A stretch of DNA of 61,988 nt from Nitrincola alkalisediminis (GTDB taxonomy: Bacteria; Pseudomonadota; Gammaproteobacteria; Pseudomonadales; Balneatricaceae): the NCBI RefSeq assembly GCF_009821115.1, contig NZ_VYTY01000016.1:1-61988 (forward strand), read 5' to 3'. Within the stretch, counting starts at the first letter, position 1. Every line of letters begins with the position of its first letter. The position numbers and the translations under genes are program-made. The notes under the pieces are model-generated. The model was not told the DNA's origin, did no database searches, and saw only the letters and a program-made list of their open reading frames with translations. Of this stretch, positions 38,492 through 48,058 are shown piece by piece.

Positions 38492-40180
38492 CTAAGGTGA
38501 TGAGGTCACCCTCATTTTGGCCATCCTCTGTTCTACCAAATCATCTGGGGCCTGTGTTAAATACGATACAACGCCACTAACCAAGAAATTCGATAACAAG
38601 GCTACTCCTCCAAAGGTTGCGAATGAATAAGGCCAATACGCACCTATAGAAAGCGATACACGTGTGACGATGAGAAAACCCAACATCAGCAACAATGCGA
38701 ACAACATACCCGCGAACACACCTTTTGCATGTATTCGCTGACTGTACACACCGCACACAAGCGCAGGGAACAACACCGCACCCGAAACTATAAATCCAAT
38801 AGCAAGGGTCTCAATCAAGGTCCCAAGCGGAAAGATGGCAAAGACCGACGCTAAGACAACCAAACCTGCAGACACCCAACGCACTAGATGCAATGCCTGC
38901 CTATCCGTCATCTGCGGCGTGAAACATTTTTTCATCAAGTCACGAGACACCGATATTGATACAGCCATCAAAACGCCCGCAGCGGAGGCTAATGCCGCCG
39001 CTAAAGCCCCTGATGCTAACAAAGCAATCACCCAAGAAGGGAGAGAGGCAACCTCTAAGAAAACAAGCGCCATTGCATCCGCATCCAACGACAACTCACT
39101 GCTCAGCTGACCCAGTGTGTCATCGGGTTGCGCATAGCGCACACGTCCATCTTCATTATCATCCTGCCACTCCAGCAATCCCGTCATCTGCCATTTTTCA
39201 ACCCAATCAGGCATTGCCGTCGCATACAAACCTTCGCCATCATACTCTTTCACTGTATGTAAAAACTGTGCGCCTCCCACCATCCCAACACCCGGAATAG
39301 CAGAATAAAAAAAGACAATAAACAACAGTGCCCAGCCTCCGGACAACTGGGCTTCCCGTGGTGTTCCCACCGAGAAAAAACGCATAATCAAATGGGGCAA
39401 AGCAGCCGTACCACAGGCCAGTAGCAGCACCAATAGGCCTTTTTCAAACCACAATACATGCGTTGATACAAATGCATCCAAGCCCACATCCACTCTAAGT
39501 CGTTCAAACCAATCGAAGACTCGCCCCTGATCCCCGACTTCAGCAAACGGCAACGTCTGGGGAAAGAACTGCCCAGTCACTTGAAAGCCAAGAAAAAAGG
39601 CCGGCACCATAAAGGTAAAAATCAAAACAGAAAATTGAATGACTTGTGTATAGGTCACACCTTTGATTCCACCCATAATGGCGTAAAAAATCAATAATAT
39701 GACAGCAAACAGAATAGCGGTTGTGATGGGCACCTGCAGGAAGCGTGAAAACACGATACCCATTCCTCGCAATTGAGCCGCCAAGTAGAAAAGTGCAATC
39801 AAAACACTGGTGAGAACAGCCATCACACAAATCCAACGAGATTGATAGCGCTTAAGCATAAAGCCCGGCACAGTGGCTTGACCAAAACGCCGTAAGTAAG
39901 GGATCAGCAATACAACCAATAGGATAAAGCCCATGCTCCAGCCTAGCATGTAAAGAAAAGCCTCCTGACCTGCCACAAAAAGGCAACCTATCAGAGACAA
40001 AAACGTCACAGCTGAAATCCAATCGGCCGCAATGGCGGCACCATTTGTCATGGGTGAGACACGCCCTCCCGCCATATAAAACTGCGTGGAAGCATGGCCT
40101 TGACTCAAGCTATACACAGCATAGATAACAAACACACTGATTAGGGCGAGTAGACCGTATAAGAGATGTTCAGGCAACAT
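38492..40180 (-). CDS. Sodium:solute symporter (second acetate-block transporter)
   Basis: SSS-family cation/carboxylate symporter with about 13 transmembrane helices. Recognisable parts are QFYMAGGRVSPMTNGAAIAADWISAVTFLSL, FYAIMGGIKGVTYTQVIQFSVL and LLASGALAAALASAAGVLMAVSISVSRDLMK. It is paralogous to the transporter at 40953-42722. A periplasmic or cytosolic loop carries DDNEDGRVR, an EF-hand-like sequence. The frame opens at a GTG (40279), but the conserved part begins MLPEHLLYGLL at the ATG 40180. The substrate is inferred from the neighbourhood (acs, CrbSR) as acetate or another short carboxylate. Confidence 0.88.
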   Translation of the reverse strand: MLPEHLLYGLLALISVFVIYAVYSLSQGHASTQFYMAGGRVSPMTNGAAIAADWISAVTFLSLIGCLFVAGQEAFLYMLGWSMGFILLVVLLIPYLRRFGQATVPGFMLKRYQSRWICVMAVLTSVLIALFYLAAQLRGMGIVFSRFLQVPITTAILFAVILLIFYAIMGGIKGVTYTQVIQFSVLIFTFMVPAFFLGFQVTGQFFPQTLPFAEVGDQGRVFDWFERLRVDVGLDAFVSTHVLWFEKGLLVLLLACGTAALPHLIMRFFSVGTPREAQLSGGWALLFIVFFYSAIPGVGMVGGAQFLHTVKEYDGEGLYATAMPDWVEKWQMTGLLEWQDDNEDGRVRYAQPDDTLGQLSSELSLDADAMALVFLEVASLPSWVIALLASGALAAALASAAGVLMAVSISVSRDLMKKCFTPQMTDRQALHLVRWVSAGLVVLASVFAIFPLGTLIETLAIGFIVSGAVLFPALVCGVYSQRIHAKGVFAGMLFALLLMLGFLIVTRVSLSIGAYWPYSFATFGGVALLSNFLVSGVVSYLTQAPDDLVEQRMAKMRVTSSP

Positions 40181-40299
40181 TTGGCTGCTTTCTCTGTGGT
40201 TGTAGTATGACCAACACCCTATCAACAGTGGATAAGGCTTGAGGACTATGCACTTAGTCGTAAAATTATTATAGAACACATTTGTTAATGTCCTTCGAC

Positions 40300-40343
40300 T
40301 CTAACAAAGGACACAAGCAAGAGAAAAGCCTGACTTTAGTCTC
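40300..40343 (-). promoter_or_regulatory. Shared regulatory block upstream of the second symporter
   Basis: Contains GACTTTAGTC (40332-40341), an AGAAAAGCC stretch and CTAACAAAGG. These are arranged as in the block before DUF4212 (43038-43084), with a single 1-bp indel. Long conserved co-linearity suggests a common promoter with an upstream activator site. CrbR is the obvious candidate by context. Confidence 0.6.
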
Positions 40344-40348
40344 AATTT

Positions 40349-40858
40349 TTAGTCGTGACAGACACTTCTATAGAGAATATCGTCTTTTGCTAAAATGCGT
40401 AATCGCTCAAACTGCAAGGTGCGCTCTGACGATAATGGCAAGAGCTCGGCTGTCTCGCAATTCAGCACGTGCGCTTTTACCGAGACATGATCAATGTGTT
40501 GTTTTTCAAAGCGGTACAGAATAAATTCTGCCAGCTCCATCCCATTCAGTTCAGACTTAGCGATGTTATTCGTATCCAATACACTAAACGCAATCGTCAT
40601 AGGAAACCAATAGGTCCAAGGACGCCAAAACACCTGCCCCTCTTCTGTGGATACAACCACTGTCCCCTCAGGTTGACGCTGTTGCTGATGATCGAACCAG
40701 TCGTACTCATAATAAATTTGATAAGCCAACATCCCCATACCTGCAAACACAGGAATAATCCACTTTGGCACTTTATTACGTGTCAGTTTACGCAGAATTA
40801 ACGCGATCCCCGCCGCACCTAATCCTGCAAACACAATCGCGATTATTGTCCAAATCAT
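40349..40858 (-). CDS. Membrane protein of unknown function in the acetate block
   Basis: I do not recognise a named family. The 169 residues have two N-terminal transmembrane helices (about 3-21 and 33-48) with a basic connector, then a soluble part of about 110 residues. That part holds a Trp/Pro-rich stretch (VFWRPWTYWFPMTIAFSVLD) and ends in a Cys-containing tail (LNCETAELLPL). It lies between the two symporter genes, in the same direction, and is separated from the upstream one by a terminator. The regulatory block of the downstream symporter begins right after its stop codon. Confidence 0.7.
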   Translation of the reverse strand: MIWTIIAIVFAGLGAAGIALILRKLTRNKVPKWIIPVFAGMGMLAYQIYYEYDWFDHQQQRQPEGTVVVSTEEGQVFWRPWTYWFPMTIAFSVLDTNNIAKSELNGMELAEFILYRFEKQHIDHVSVKAHVLNCETAELLPLSSERTLQFERLRILAKDDILYRSVCHD

Positions 40859-40881
40859 GCTTAACCTTTCCTGAAATAAGT

Positions 40882-40903
40882 CGGGCCTCCGTTTGGAGGC
40901 CCG
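40882..40903 (-). terminator. Terminator hairpin after the first symporter
   Basis: CGGGCCTCC and GGAGGCCCG form a perfect GC-rich 9-bp stem with a 4-nt loop. The tail (ACTTATTTC) is only moderately U-rich. It separates the DUF4212-symporter unit from the 169-residue membrane protein gene. Confidence 0.7.
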
Positions 40904-40952
40904 CTTAGAAGACCCTAACTTACAGCCTGCGCTGTGCTAGGTTCTATTATGC

Positions 40953-42722
40953 TCAGTGATCAAGAGCAGCGCCAGCACCTTTTGGTGTACGAACGCTTTC
41001 AACCAGATCCTGAATTTCTTGTGGTGGCTCCTCAGTTGCCAAAGACACTGCATAGGCGACTGCGAAGTTGATGATTGCACCAATGGCACCGAAGGACAGA
41101 GGTGATACACCGAACAACCAGTTATCTGGTGTATTGGCCAACATGTTCGTACCTGGAATAAAGAACCATCCCAAGTAAGTGAAGATGTAAACCAATGTAG
41201 AGATCAAACCAGCAAGCATACCTGCGATAGCACCCTTGTCGTTCACACGCTTAGAGAAGATACCCATCATCAATGCAGGGAACAAAGAAGCTGCCGCAAT
41301 ACCGAAGGCCAACGCCACCACCTGTGCCGCGAAGCCGGGTGGATTGAGTCCAAGGTAGGTTGCTAAGAGGATCGCACCCGCCATGGAGATACGCGCCGCC
41401 ATCATCTCATTCTTTTCACTGATATTCGGGTTAATGATATTCTTGATTAAGTCATGACTGATCGCTGACGAAATCGCGAGTAACAAACCTGCTGCCGTTG
41501 AAAGTGCTGCTGCAATACCGCCCGCTGCAATCAAACCGATTACCCAAGGTGGTAAGTTCGCAATTTCAGGGTTCGCCAGTACTAGAATATCGTTGTTTAC
41601 CGTTAACTCATTGCCGTTCCAACCACGTGCTTGTGCCGTTGGAGCAAACGCCGCATTGGCATCGTTGTACATTTGGATACGGCCATCGTTGTTCTTGTCT
41701 TCCCAACGAATCAGACCTGTTTGTTCCCACGTTTTCACCCACTCTGGACGATCCGCATAGGCCAATGCATCAGCCGTTGGGCCTTCAGGGTAGATAGTGT
41801 TAACAAGGTTCAAACGAGCCATAGATGCAACAGCTGGAGCCGTCAGGTACAACAAGGCGATGAAGATCAAAGTCCAACCTGCAGACCAACGCGCATCAGC
41901 AACCTTTGGTACAGTGAAGAAGCGAATAATAACGTGTGGCAGACCTGCTGTACCGATCATCAGAGACAAAGTGAACAATACCATGTTCAGTTTGTTATCA
42001 ACGTCAGCGGTATAGTCGCGGAAGCCCAATTCACGTACCACTTCATCGAGTTTTTCCAACAGAGGCATGCCAGACTCAACATGAGTACCAAACAAACCTA
42101 ACGGAGGAATTGGATTGCCTGTGATTTGCAAAGAAATGAACACAGCTGGAATGGTGTACGCAACAATCAACACCACGTACTGAGCCACCTGAGTGTAGGT
42201 AATCCCTTTCATACCGCCAAATACGGCATAAAGGAATACGATTGCCGCTGCAATCCAAATACCTGCCGCTGAGCTGACTTCCAAGAAACGAGAGAAAGCT
42301 ACACCAGCGCCTGTCATTTGCCCGATAACGTAGGTCACAGACATGATGATTAAGCATATAACCGCTGTTAATCGTGCACCACGGCTGTAGAAACGGTCAC
42401 CAATGAAGTCAGGCACCGTAAACTTACCGAACTTACGCAGGTAAGGTGCCAGCAGCATCGCCAATAACACGTAACCACCTGTCCATCCCATCAAGAAAGT
42501 CGAGTTAGCGTAACCGCCCGCTGCGATCAAACCCGCCATTGAGATGAAAGATGCAGCTGACATCCAGTCCGCAGCCGTCGCCATACCGTTAGTGATGGGA
42601 TTTACACCCCCACCCGCAACGTAGAATTCCTTTGTTGACCCAGCACGTGCCCAGATCGCGATACCTATATAAAGAGCGAAGGAGGCGCCCACAAATATAA
42701 GATTGATTGCAAATTGACTCAT
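40953..42722 (-). CDS. Sodium:solute symporter, ActP-like (VC_2705-type)
   Basis: 589-residue SSS-family symporter with about 13 transmembrane helices. Marks are KEFYVAGGGVNPITNGMATAADWMSAASFISMAGLI, FLYAVFGGMKGITYTQVAQYVVL and GGIAAALSTAAGLLLAISSAISHDLIKN. The product pairs with the small DUF4212 subunit encoded 5 bases upstream, the arrangement known for the VC_2705 subfamily. A soluble loop contains DKNNDGRIQ, an EF-hand-like calcium loop. Acetate or a related carboxylate is the likely substrate, by context. Confidence 0.9.
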   Translation of the reverse strand: MSQFAINLIFVGASFALYIGIAIWARAGSTKEFYVAGGGVNPITNGMATAADWMSAASFISMAGLIAAGGYANSTFLMGWTGGYVLLAMLLAPYLRKFGKFTVPDFIGDRFYSRGARLTAVICLIIMSVTYVIGQMTGAGVAFSRFLEVSSAAGIWIAAAIVFLYAVFGGMKGITYTQVAQYVVLIVAYTIPAVFISLQITGNPIPPLGLFGTHVESGMPLLEKLDEVVRELGFRDYTADVDNKLNMVLFTLSLMIGTAGLPHVIIRFFTVPKVADARWSAGWTLIFIALLYLTAPAVASMARLNLVNTIYPEGPTADALAYADRPEWVKTWEQTGLIRWEDKNNDGRIQMYNDANAAFAPTAQARGWNGNELTVNNDILVLANPEIANLPPWVIGLIAAGGIAAALSTAAGLLLAISSAISHDLIKNIINPNISEKNEMMAARISMAGAILLATYLGLNPPGFAAQVVALAFGIAAASLFPALMMGIFSKRVNDKGAIAGMLAGLISTLVYIFTYLGWFFIPGTNMLANTPDNWLFGVSPLSFGAIGAIINFAVAYAVSLATEEPPQEIQDLVESVRTPKGAGAALDH

Positions 42723-42727
42723 GCCGT

Positions 42728-42988
42728 TTACTCCTCGACACCAAATTCTTTATCGAGCTTGTTCAATCGCCACGCATAGTGGAAAATGATCGCGATAAAG
42801 GTGAGGATCGAACCCTGTTGTGCAAACCAGAATCCTAGATCAGTTCCGCCAACCGGAATACCGGCTAACATAGGACGAAGGAGTATGGCGAAGCCATACG
42901 ATACTAGAGCCCAAACAACGAGACTCCAGGTGATAAGGCGAACGTTCGCCTGCCAGTATGCAGCTGCATTTTGCTTATCATCTGCCAT
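42728..42988 (-). CDS. DUF4212 small membrane subunit of the symporter
   Basis: An 86-residue protein with two transmembrane helices (about 20-40 and 52-72). It shows the family pattern YWQANVRLITWSLVVWALVSYGFAILLRPMLAGIPVGGTDLGFWFAQQGSI. DUF4212 proteins are encoded immediately before VC_2705-type symporters and probably form a complex with them. The ATG at 42988 has a GGAG site. The upstream divergent region carries its regulatory block. Confidence 0.9.
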   Translation of the reverse strand: MADDKQNAAAYWQANVRLITWSLVVWALVSYGFAILLRPMLAGIPVGGTDLGFWFAQQGSILTFIAIIFHYAWRLNKLDKEFGVEE

Positions 42989-43037
42989 GGTGACTCTCCA
43001 TTTTTTTGTTATTGGAGTTGAGAAAAATACAGTTTCA

Positions 43038-43084
43038 ATCTAACAAAGGTCACCCGTAAAAGAAAAGCCCCGACTTTAGTCTAG
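43038..43084 (-). promoter_or_regulatory. Shared regulatory block upstream of DUF4212-symporter
   Basis: Holds the dyad GACTTTAGTC (43072-43081), then AGAAAAGCC and CTAACAAAGG in the same order and spacing as at 40300-40343. On the transcribed strand the dyad lies upstream of a possible -35 (TTTTCT) and -10 (TTAGAT). It lies in the divergent gap to crbS. Confidence 0.6.
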
Positions 43085-43194
43085 AAACCAATGATTTAAT
43101 TGATGATTTCAGAAAAAACCTAATGATTTCTGACACTAGAGCGTGACACGTCCGAATTGTCGATGATCAAACCTTTAGTCAAACACGACAATGG

Positions 43195-43200
43195 TATAAT
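43195..43200 (+). promoter_or_regulatory. Candidate -10 of the crbS promoter
   Basis: TATAAT lies 76 bp before the crbS start on the plus strand, with no good -35 at 17 bp. The rest of the 288-bp divergent gap holds the DUF4212 regulatory block and otherwise nothing I can name. Confidence 0.4.
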
Positions 43201-43276
43201 AGGTTGAAATCAACTAGATGTGATCCTATGGGATTATCGGTACACTAGCCTTCTACTTTGATATCAGGATATCGCG

Positions 43277-46200
43277 ATGCTGTCTGGCGGATTAATCATA
43301 CTTATCTCTGTCGCCTACTTAATTCTACTGTTTGCAATTGCCTACTACGGTGATAAAAGCTCCACCGGACAGCGACTGGCCAACCATCCGTTAATTTACT
43401 CATTGTCGCTAGCGGTGTATTGCTCATCGTGGACTTTTTATGGTGCCGTAGGTCGAGCGTCCACCACGGGTTGGGAGTTTGCAGCCACCTATCTAGGACC
43501 TGTGCTTGTGTTTATTTTTGGCTGGCGCATGATCGAAAAGATCATTCTCGTCAGCAAACAACAAAACATTACCACCATCGCCGACTTTATTTCCTCCCGT
43601 TATGGAAAAAGCCAAAGCCTTGCTGTTCTGGTCACACTAATCGCTGTCTTAGGTACCATGCCCTACATCGCGCTGCAACTTAAAGCGGTTGCCCTTAGCT
43701 ATAACGCGATTGCACCTGGGGCAACAGAAGCGCTCAGCAAAGGTAGTGATACCGCATTATTTGTGGCGTTACTCATGGGGATTTTCGCCGTGCTGTTTGG
43801 TACACGTCATATCGATGCCACTGAACATCATCCCGGTATGGTGCTGGCGGTTGCGTTTGAATCCATTATCAAGCTAACGGCTTTTTTATCTGTCGGTTTT
43901 TTTGTCACCTTTTATTTGTATGATGGGTTAGGGAACACGCTCAGCCTGATCTCTGACCAAATTCGTTACACCCCAACCTTTCAATCCCCTTTTGCTGGCA
44001 GTTTTTTGACAGAAACAGTGCTTGCCTGTGCCGCTGTGATTTGTTTACCGCGCCAATTTCATGTCACAGTCGTTGAAAACACCCATCCTAAACATTTATT
44101 AATGGCTCGCTGGCTTTTCCCGTTATACCTCATTTTACTTGGGCTGTTTGTTTTACCGATTGCCGTTGCAGGTATGGATATTTTTGCGGGCAGCACAATT
44201 GATGCCGACTCCTACGTACTCATGCTCCCCCTCGTTGCTGGATGGGAACATCTTGCCGTTTTCGCGTTTATCGGCGGTTTGTCGGCGGCCACCAGCATGG
44301 TCATCGTCGCCAGCATTACGCTCTCGACGATGGTCTGTAACGACATTGTCATGCCTTTATTACTACGTATTCGCTGGTTACGTTTATCGAAATCGGGCGA
44401 TCTGGGTGCGCTCTTACTTCGTGTGCGTCGCATCACGATATTGGGATTAATGATTCTTGCCTATTTTTACTACCGAATATTTGGCGATCACGGCTCGCTC
44501 GCATCATTTGGTTTATTGGCATTTGTGGCCGCGATCCAATTTTTGCCCGCTATTATTGGCGGTATTTATTGGAAAGAAGGCACCCGACAAGGTGTACTGG
44601 CAGGCATGATCGCAGGTATGATTCTATGGGCCTACACACTGGTTCTACCGACCACTCGTGCCGCCTTAGACATCCCGTACGCACTTACCGACCTCATTCC
44701 ATCTGATACGCCTTCATGGTTAGAGCCCACCGCACTTTTTGGCATTACTGGTCTCGACCCTCTCACACATGGTGTCTTCTGGAGCCTGTTCTTCAACCTG
44801 TTCTTTTTTATCTTCATCTCGCGCATATCCCGTAGCCGCTTGGTTGATCGCATTCAAGCGACCGCCTTTATTAACGTTCACAATAAAGACATCAGCGATC
44901 AATCTCGACTCTTTGGGCATGTCACGGTTGAAGACTTAGAAATGCTGAGCGAGCGCTTCTTGGGGGCTAGCCGTACACGCCATGCCTTTACAGGGTTTGC
45001 GCTACAACGAGGGGATCACTACCCTTTACCGGGCGACAAAGCCAGCCCGGAACTCATTCAATACACGGAGCGCATGCTTGCTGGCGCCATCGGTGCCTCG
45101 TCAGCACGCATTGTCATGGACTCTACCCTACGCGGTAAAACCATGATGATTGGTGATGTCGTGACCATCGTAGACGAAGCCTCAAAAGCCTTGCGTTTTA
45201 ATCGATCCTTGCTGCAATCGACCATTGAAAACATTGGACTGGGCATTAGCGTAGTTGACCAACAAATGCGCTTAGTCGCTTGGAACCGTAAATACATTGA
45301 AATGTTCAACTACCCAGATGGGTTGATTTGCATTGGTCGTCCCATCGAAGATGTCTTCCGCCACAATGCCAAACAAGGCGAATACGGCCCCGGCGACATT
45401 AACGAACACATCAAAGCACGAATCGCTTTGCTGCTCGACAACAATCCCCACTCATACGAACGGATGCGTCCTGATGGTAGCGTGTTGCAAATTCGTGGCA
45501 ATCCTATGCCCAATGGCGGCTATGTCAACACCTATATGGACATTACCGATCACAAAGCGATTGAGGAGGCCTTGCGTGAGAGCGAACAAAATATCCGCAT
45601 TTACACCGACAACGTGCCAGTTTTAATTGCCTACTTAGATCCGCAAATGCGTTACTTATTTATTAACAAAGCCTATGCCGACGTCTTTGGCTTAGATCGT
45701 CACCGTGTTGCAGGCATCCCTTGCTACAGCGTCCTCACACGTGAAGAATATGAATACCGCCGCTACTATATCGATAAAGCCCTTTCGGGTGAACGACAGC
45801 GCTTTGAAACAAAGTTACCCACAAAAGATGGCAGTGATCGTTTTGCCGAAGTGACGTACATTCCGCATATGGGGGAGCATGGCGATCTATTGGGCTATTT
45901 TACCCTCTATCAAGATATTACCGAGCGCCGTATTGCGGAATTGGCCCTACAGGAAACCAATGAAAATCTAGAGCAACGCGTACGCGAACGGACGCAAGCG
46001 CTCTCGGTCGTCAACAAAGAGTTACGTAAAGAAAACACCATACGTGCTCTGATAGAAGACGAACTTCGTCAAGCCAAATCCGACGCAGAAGCGGCCAACT
46101 TAGGCAAAACCCGCTTTTTAGCGGCAGCCAGTCATGATTTACTGCAACCCTTAAATGCAGCTCGCTTATTTATCTCGGCGCTTGCACAAAAAACCTATGA

Positions 46201-47209
46201 GCCCGATGTCAATCAACTGGTCGAAAATCTAGATGGCTCGTTACGTGCGGCAGAAGAGCTAATCACGACTATTCTCGACATCTCTAAACTGGATGCAGGC
46301 GCGTTAGAGCCTTCACCCAGCCATTTTTCCTTGTCCAACTTGATCAATAACCTAAGCACCGAATTTAAAGCACTGGCATCTGAACGTAACCTTGAGTATC
46401 GGTACGTCTGTTCAAAGCAAGTGATTTACTCCGATCCAAAACTTTTGCGTCGAGTTTTACAAAACTTTTTATCCAACGCCATGCGCTATACGAAAACGGG
46501 CAAGGTACTGTTAGGAGCAAGACGCGAGGGACACTATTTGCGACTTGAGGTATGGGACACAGGCGTAGGGATTGCTGAAAACAAGATCAAAGAGGTCTTT
46601 GAGGAATTCAAGCGCATCGACAACCCTCGTCACAGCGAAGTCAAAGGACTGGGACTCGGCTTGGCTATCACGGAGCGTATTGCACGCATGCTGGGTCATG
46701 ACATTAACGTCCGCTCATGGCCCGGAAAAGGCTCTGTATTTAGTGTGCGCGTCCCCTTAGGCGATCCGGCGCTTGAAGTGAAAAGTAAACCTGAAAAACG
46801 AGGCTGGATTCGCAGTAAAGGACTTAATGGCATACATGTCCTCGTGATTGACAATGAGCCCAAAATTCTTGAAGGCATGAACGCCCTGCTCGAAGGTTGG
46901 TCATGCCACGTTTTAACAGCGCTGAATGCAGACTCAGCCGAACAGGCGATTCGTGAGCGTAATTTTACACCGGATATTATTCTGGCCGATTATCATTTAA
47001 GCGATGTTCATACGGGCGTGATGGCGCTTGAGCAACTCAGTGAACTTTGGCGCCAACCTGTGCCATCGATTGTGATTACGGCAGATCGAACCGAAGCCGT
47101 CAAAGATGAAATTGAGCAGATAGGCGCACAGTTATTAACCAAGCCCATTAAGCCAGCCGCACTGCGTGCGATGATCAACAAATTAATTGCTCAAAATCGA
47201 GAGGAATAG
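43277..47209 (+). CDS. crbS: Transporter-linked hybrid histidine kinase, CrbS type
   Basis: A 1310-residue fusion of a sodium:solute-symporter-like module with a sensor kinase. Residues 1-520 contain about 13 transmembrane helices. A STAC-like linker (about 570-640) and two PAS domains (about 650-760 and 775-890) follow. A coiled coil leads to HisKA with H953 (AASHDLLQPLN) and HATPase (NFLSNAMRYTKTG, DTGVGI, GLGLGLAI). The C-terminal receiver carries D1238 (ADYHL). In Vibrio and Pseudomonas, kinases of this type (CrbS, MxtR) with their LuxR partner turn on acs. Here acs, the partner and the transporters are all adjacent. It is the only long gene on the plus strand and converges with crbR. Confidence 0.9.
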   Translation: MLSGGLIILISVAYLILLFAIAYYGDKSSTGQRLANHPLIYSLSLAVYCSSWTFYGAVGRASTTGWEFAATYLGPVLVFIFGWRMIEKIILVSKQQNITTIADFISSRYGKSQSLAVLVTLIAVLGTMPYIALQLKAVALSYNAIAPGATEALSKGSDTALFVALLMGIFAVLFGTRHIDATEHHPGMVLAVAFESIIKLTAFLSVGFFVTFYLYDGLGNTLSLISDQIRYTPTFQSPFAGSFLTETVLACAAVICLPRQFHVTVVENTHPKHLLMARWLFPLYLILLGLFVLPIAVAGMDIFAGSTIDADSYVLMLPLVAGWEHLAVFAFIGGLSAATSMVIVASITLSTMVCNDIVMPLLLRIRWLRLSKSGDLGALLLRVRRITILGLMILAYFYYRIFGDHGSLASFGLLAFVAAIQFLPAIIGGIYWKEGTRQGVLAGMIAGMILWAYTLVLPTTRAALDIPYALTDLIPSDTPSWLEPTALFGITGLDPLTHGVFWSLFFNLFFFIFISRISRSRLVDRIQATAFINVHNKDISDQSRLFGHVTVEDLEMLSERFLGASRTRHAFTGFALQRGDHYPLPGDKASPELIQYTERMLAGAIGASSARIVMDSTLRGKTMMIGDVVTIVDEASKALRFNRSLLQSTIENIGLGISVVDQQMRLVAWNRKYIEMFNYPDGLICIGRPIEDVFRHNAKQGEYGPGDINEHIKARIALLLDNNPHSYERMRPDGSVLQIRGNPMPNGGYVNTYMDITDHKAIEEALRESEQNIRIYTDNVPVLIAYLDPQMRYLFINKAYADVFGLDRHRVAGIPCYSVLTREEYEYRRYYIDKALSGERQRFETKLPTKDGSDRFAEVTYIPHMGEHGDLLGYFTLYQDITERRIAELALQETNENLEQRVRERTQALSVVNKELRKENTIRALIEDELRQAKSDAEAANLGKTRFLAAASHDLLQPLNAARLFISALAQKTYEPDVNQLVENLDGSLRAAEELITTILDISKLDAGALEPSPSHFSLSNLINNLSTEFKALASERNLEYRYVCSKQVIYSDPKLLRRVLQNFLSNAMRYTKTGKVLLGARREGHYLRLEVWDTGVGIAENKIKEVFEEFKRIDNPRHSEVKGLGLGLAITERIARMLGHDINVRSWPGKGSVFSVRVPLGDPALEVKSKPEKRGWIRSKGLNGIHVLVIDNEPKILEGMNALLEGWSCHVLTALNADSAEQAIRERNFTPDIILADYHLSDVHTGVMALEQLSELWRQPVPSIVITADRTEAVKDEIEQIGAQLLTKPIKPAALRAMINKLIAQNREE

Positions 47210-47246
47210 CTAACCTTGGCTTAAGTGGCTGATGCCATAACGTAAA

Positions 47247-47264
47247 AGACCCCCTTAGGGGTCT
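47247..47264. terminator. Bidirectional terminator between crbS and crbR
   Basis: AGACCCC and GGGGTCT pair over 7 bp around CTTA in the convergent gap. The minus-strand product ends in TTTT and so terminates crbR well. In the plus direction the hairpin follows crbS by 37 bases. Confidence 0.75.
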
Positions 47265-47283
47265 ATTCAAAGATCAATGGATT

Positions 47284-47946
47284 TTACATCCCATCGGTTT
47301 TGACAGGCTCAACCCCTAAACGCTGCGCTGCAATCACCGCTTGGGTGCGGCTGTGAACACCGAGCTTGCGAAGAATGGCTGTCACATGTGCTTTGATCGT
47401 TGCTTCTGACACACTCAACTCATAGGCAATCTGCTTATTCAGCAAACCTTCGGTCAACATAGTCAGCACTCTAAACTGCTGTGGCGTTAAGGATGCCAAG
47501 GCTGACGCAAACTTATAGTCCTCTTCCGGTAAATCCGCGACACTGCTGATTTCCTGTGGCAACCACTCTTCACCCTCCAACACCTGTGTAATCGCTTCCG
47601 AAATCACCTCTAATGGAGAAGACTTAGGAATAAACCCAGAGGCACCGTAATCCATCGCACGTTTCATCACATGGGGTTCTTCACTACCCGACACCACTAT
47701 CACAGGCACACCTGGATGCTGTCCACGTAAAAACACCAATCCAGAAAAGCCATGTGCGCCAGGCATATGGATATCCAATAGAATCAAATCTGCATCAACA
47801 TGCTGCTCAGCAGCGCCTTGAACCGCCGAAAGTGAGTCAGCCTCCACGATCTCAACGCCAGGGACTGCTTGCATAACCGCTTGTTTCAGAGCTGCGCGAA
47901 ACAGTGGATGATCGTCAGCAATGATAACCTTTTGTGCTAATTGCAT
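47284..47946 (-). CDS. crbR: LuxR-family response regulator, CrbR type
   Basis: A 220-residue two-domain regulator. The receiver has DD at 11-12 and D58 (LLDIHMPGAHG). The C-terminal LuxR helix-turn-helix reads LTPQQFRVLTMLTEGLLNKQIAYELSVSEATIKAHV. It is placed between acs and the hybrid kinase, and so is the expected partner of CrbS and activator of acs and the symporters. The ATG has GAGAGGAA upstream. Candidate binding dyads are listed upstream of acs and both transporters. Confidence 0.9.
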   Translation of the reverse strand: MQLAQKVIIADDHPLFRAALKQAVMQAVPGVEIVEADSLSAVQGAAEQHVDADLILLDIHMPGAHGFSGLVFLRGQHPGVPVIVVSGSEEPHVMKRAMDYGASGFIPKSSPLEVISEAITQVLEGEEWLPQEISSVADLPEEDYKFASALASLTPQQFRVLTMLTEGLLNKQIAYELSVSEATIKAHVTAILRKLGVHSRTQAVIAAQRLGVEPVKTDGM

Positions 47947-48006
47947 GGTATTCCTCTCTCAGACCCGCTTTCTTATGATTGCATAATAGCATCACTTTAA
48001 ACGCAA

Positions 48007-48037
48007 AACTCCCCCCTAGCCAAGCCAGGAGGGAGTT
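48007..48037 (-). terminator. Terminator after acs
   Basis: On the minus strand AACTCCCTCC and GGGGGGAGTT pair over 10 bp (one wobble), followed by TTTT, about 20 bases after the acs stop codon. Confidence 0.8.
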
Positions 48038-48058
48038 AATTTAGGTCAAAACGCTTAA

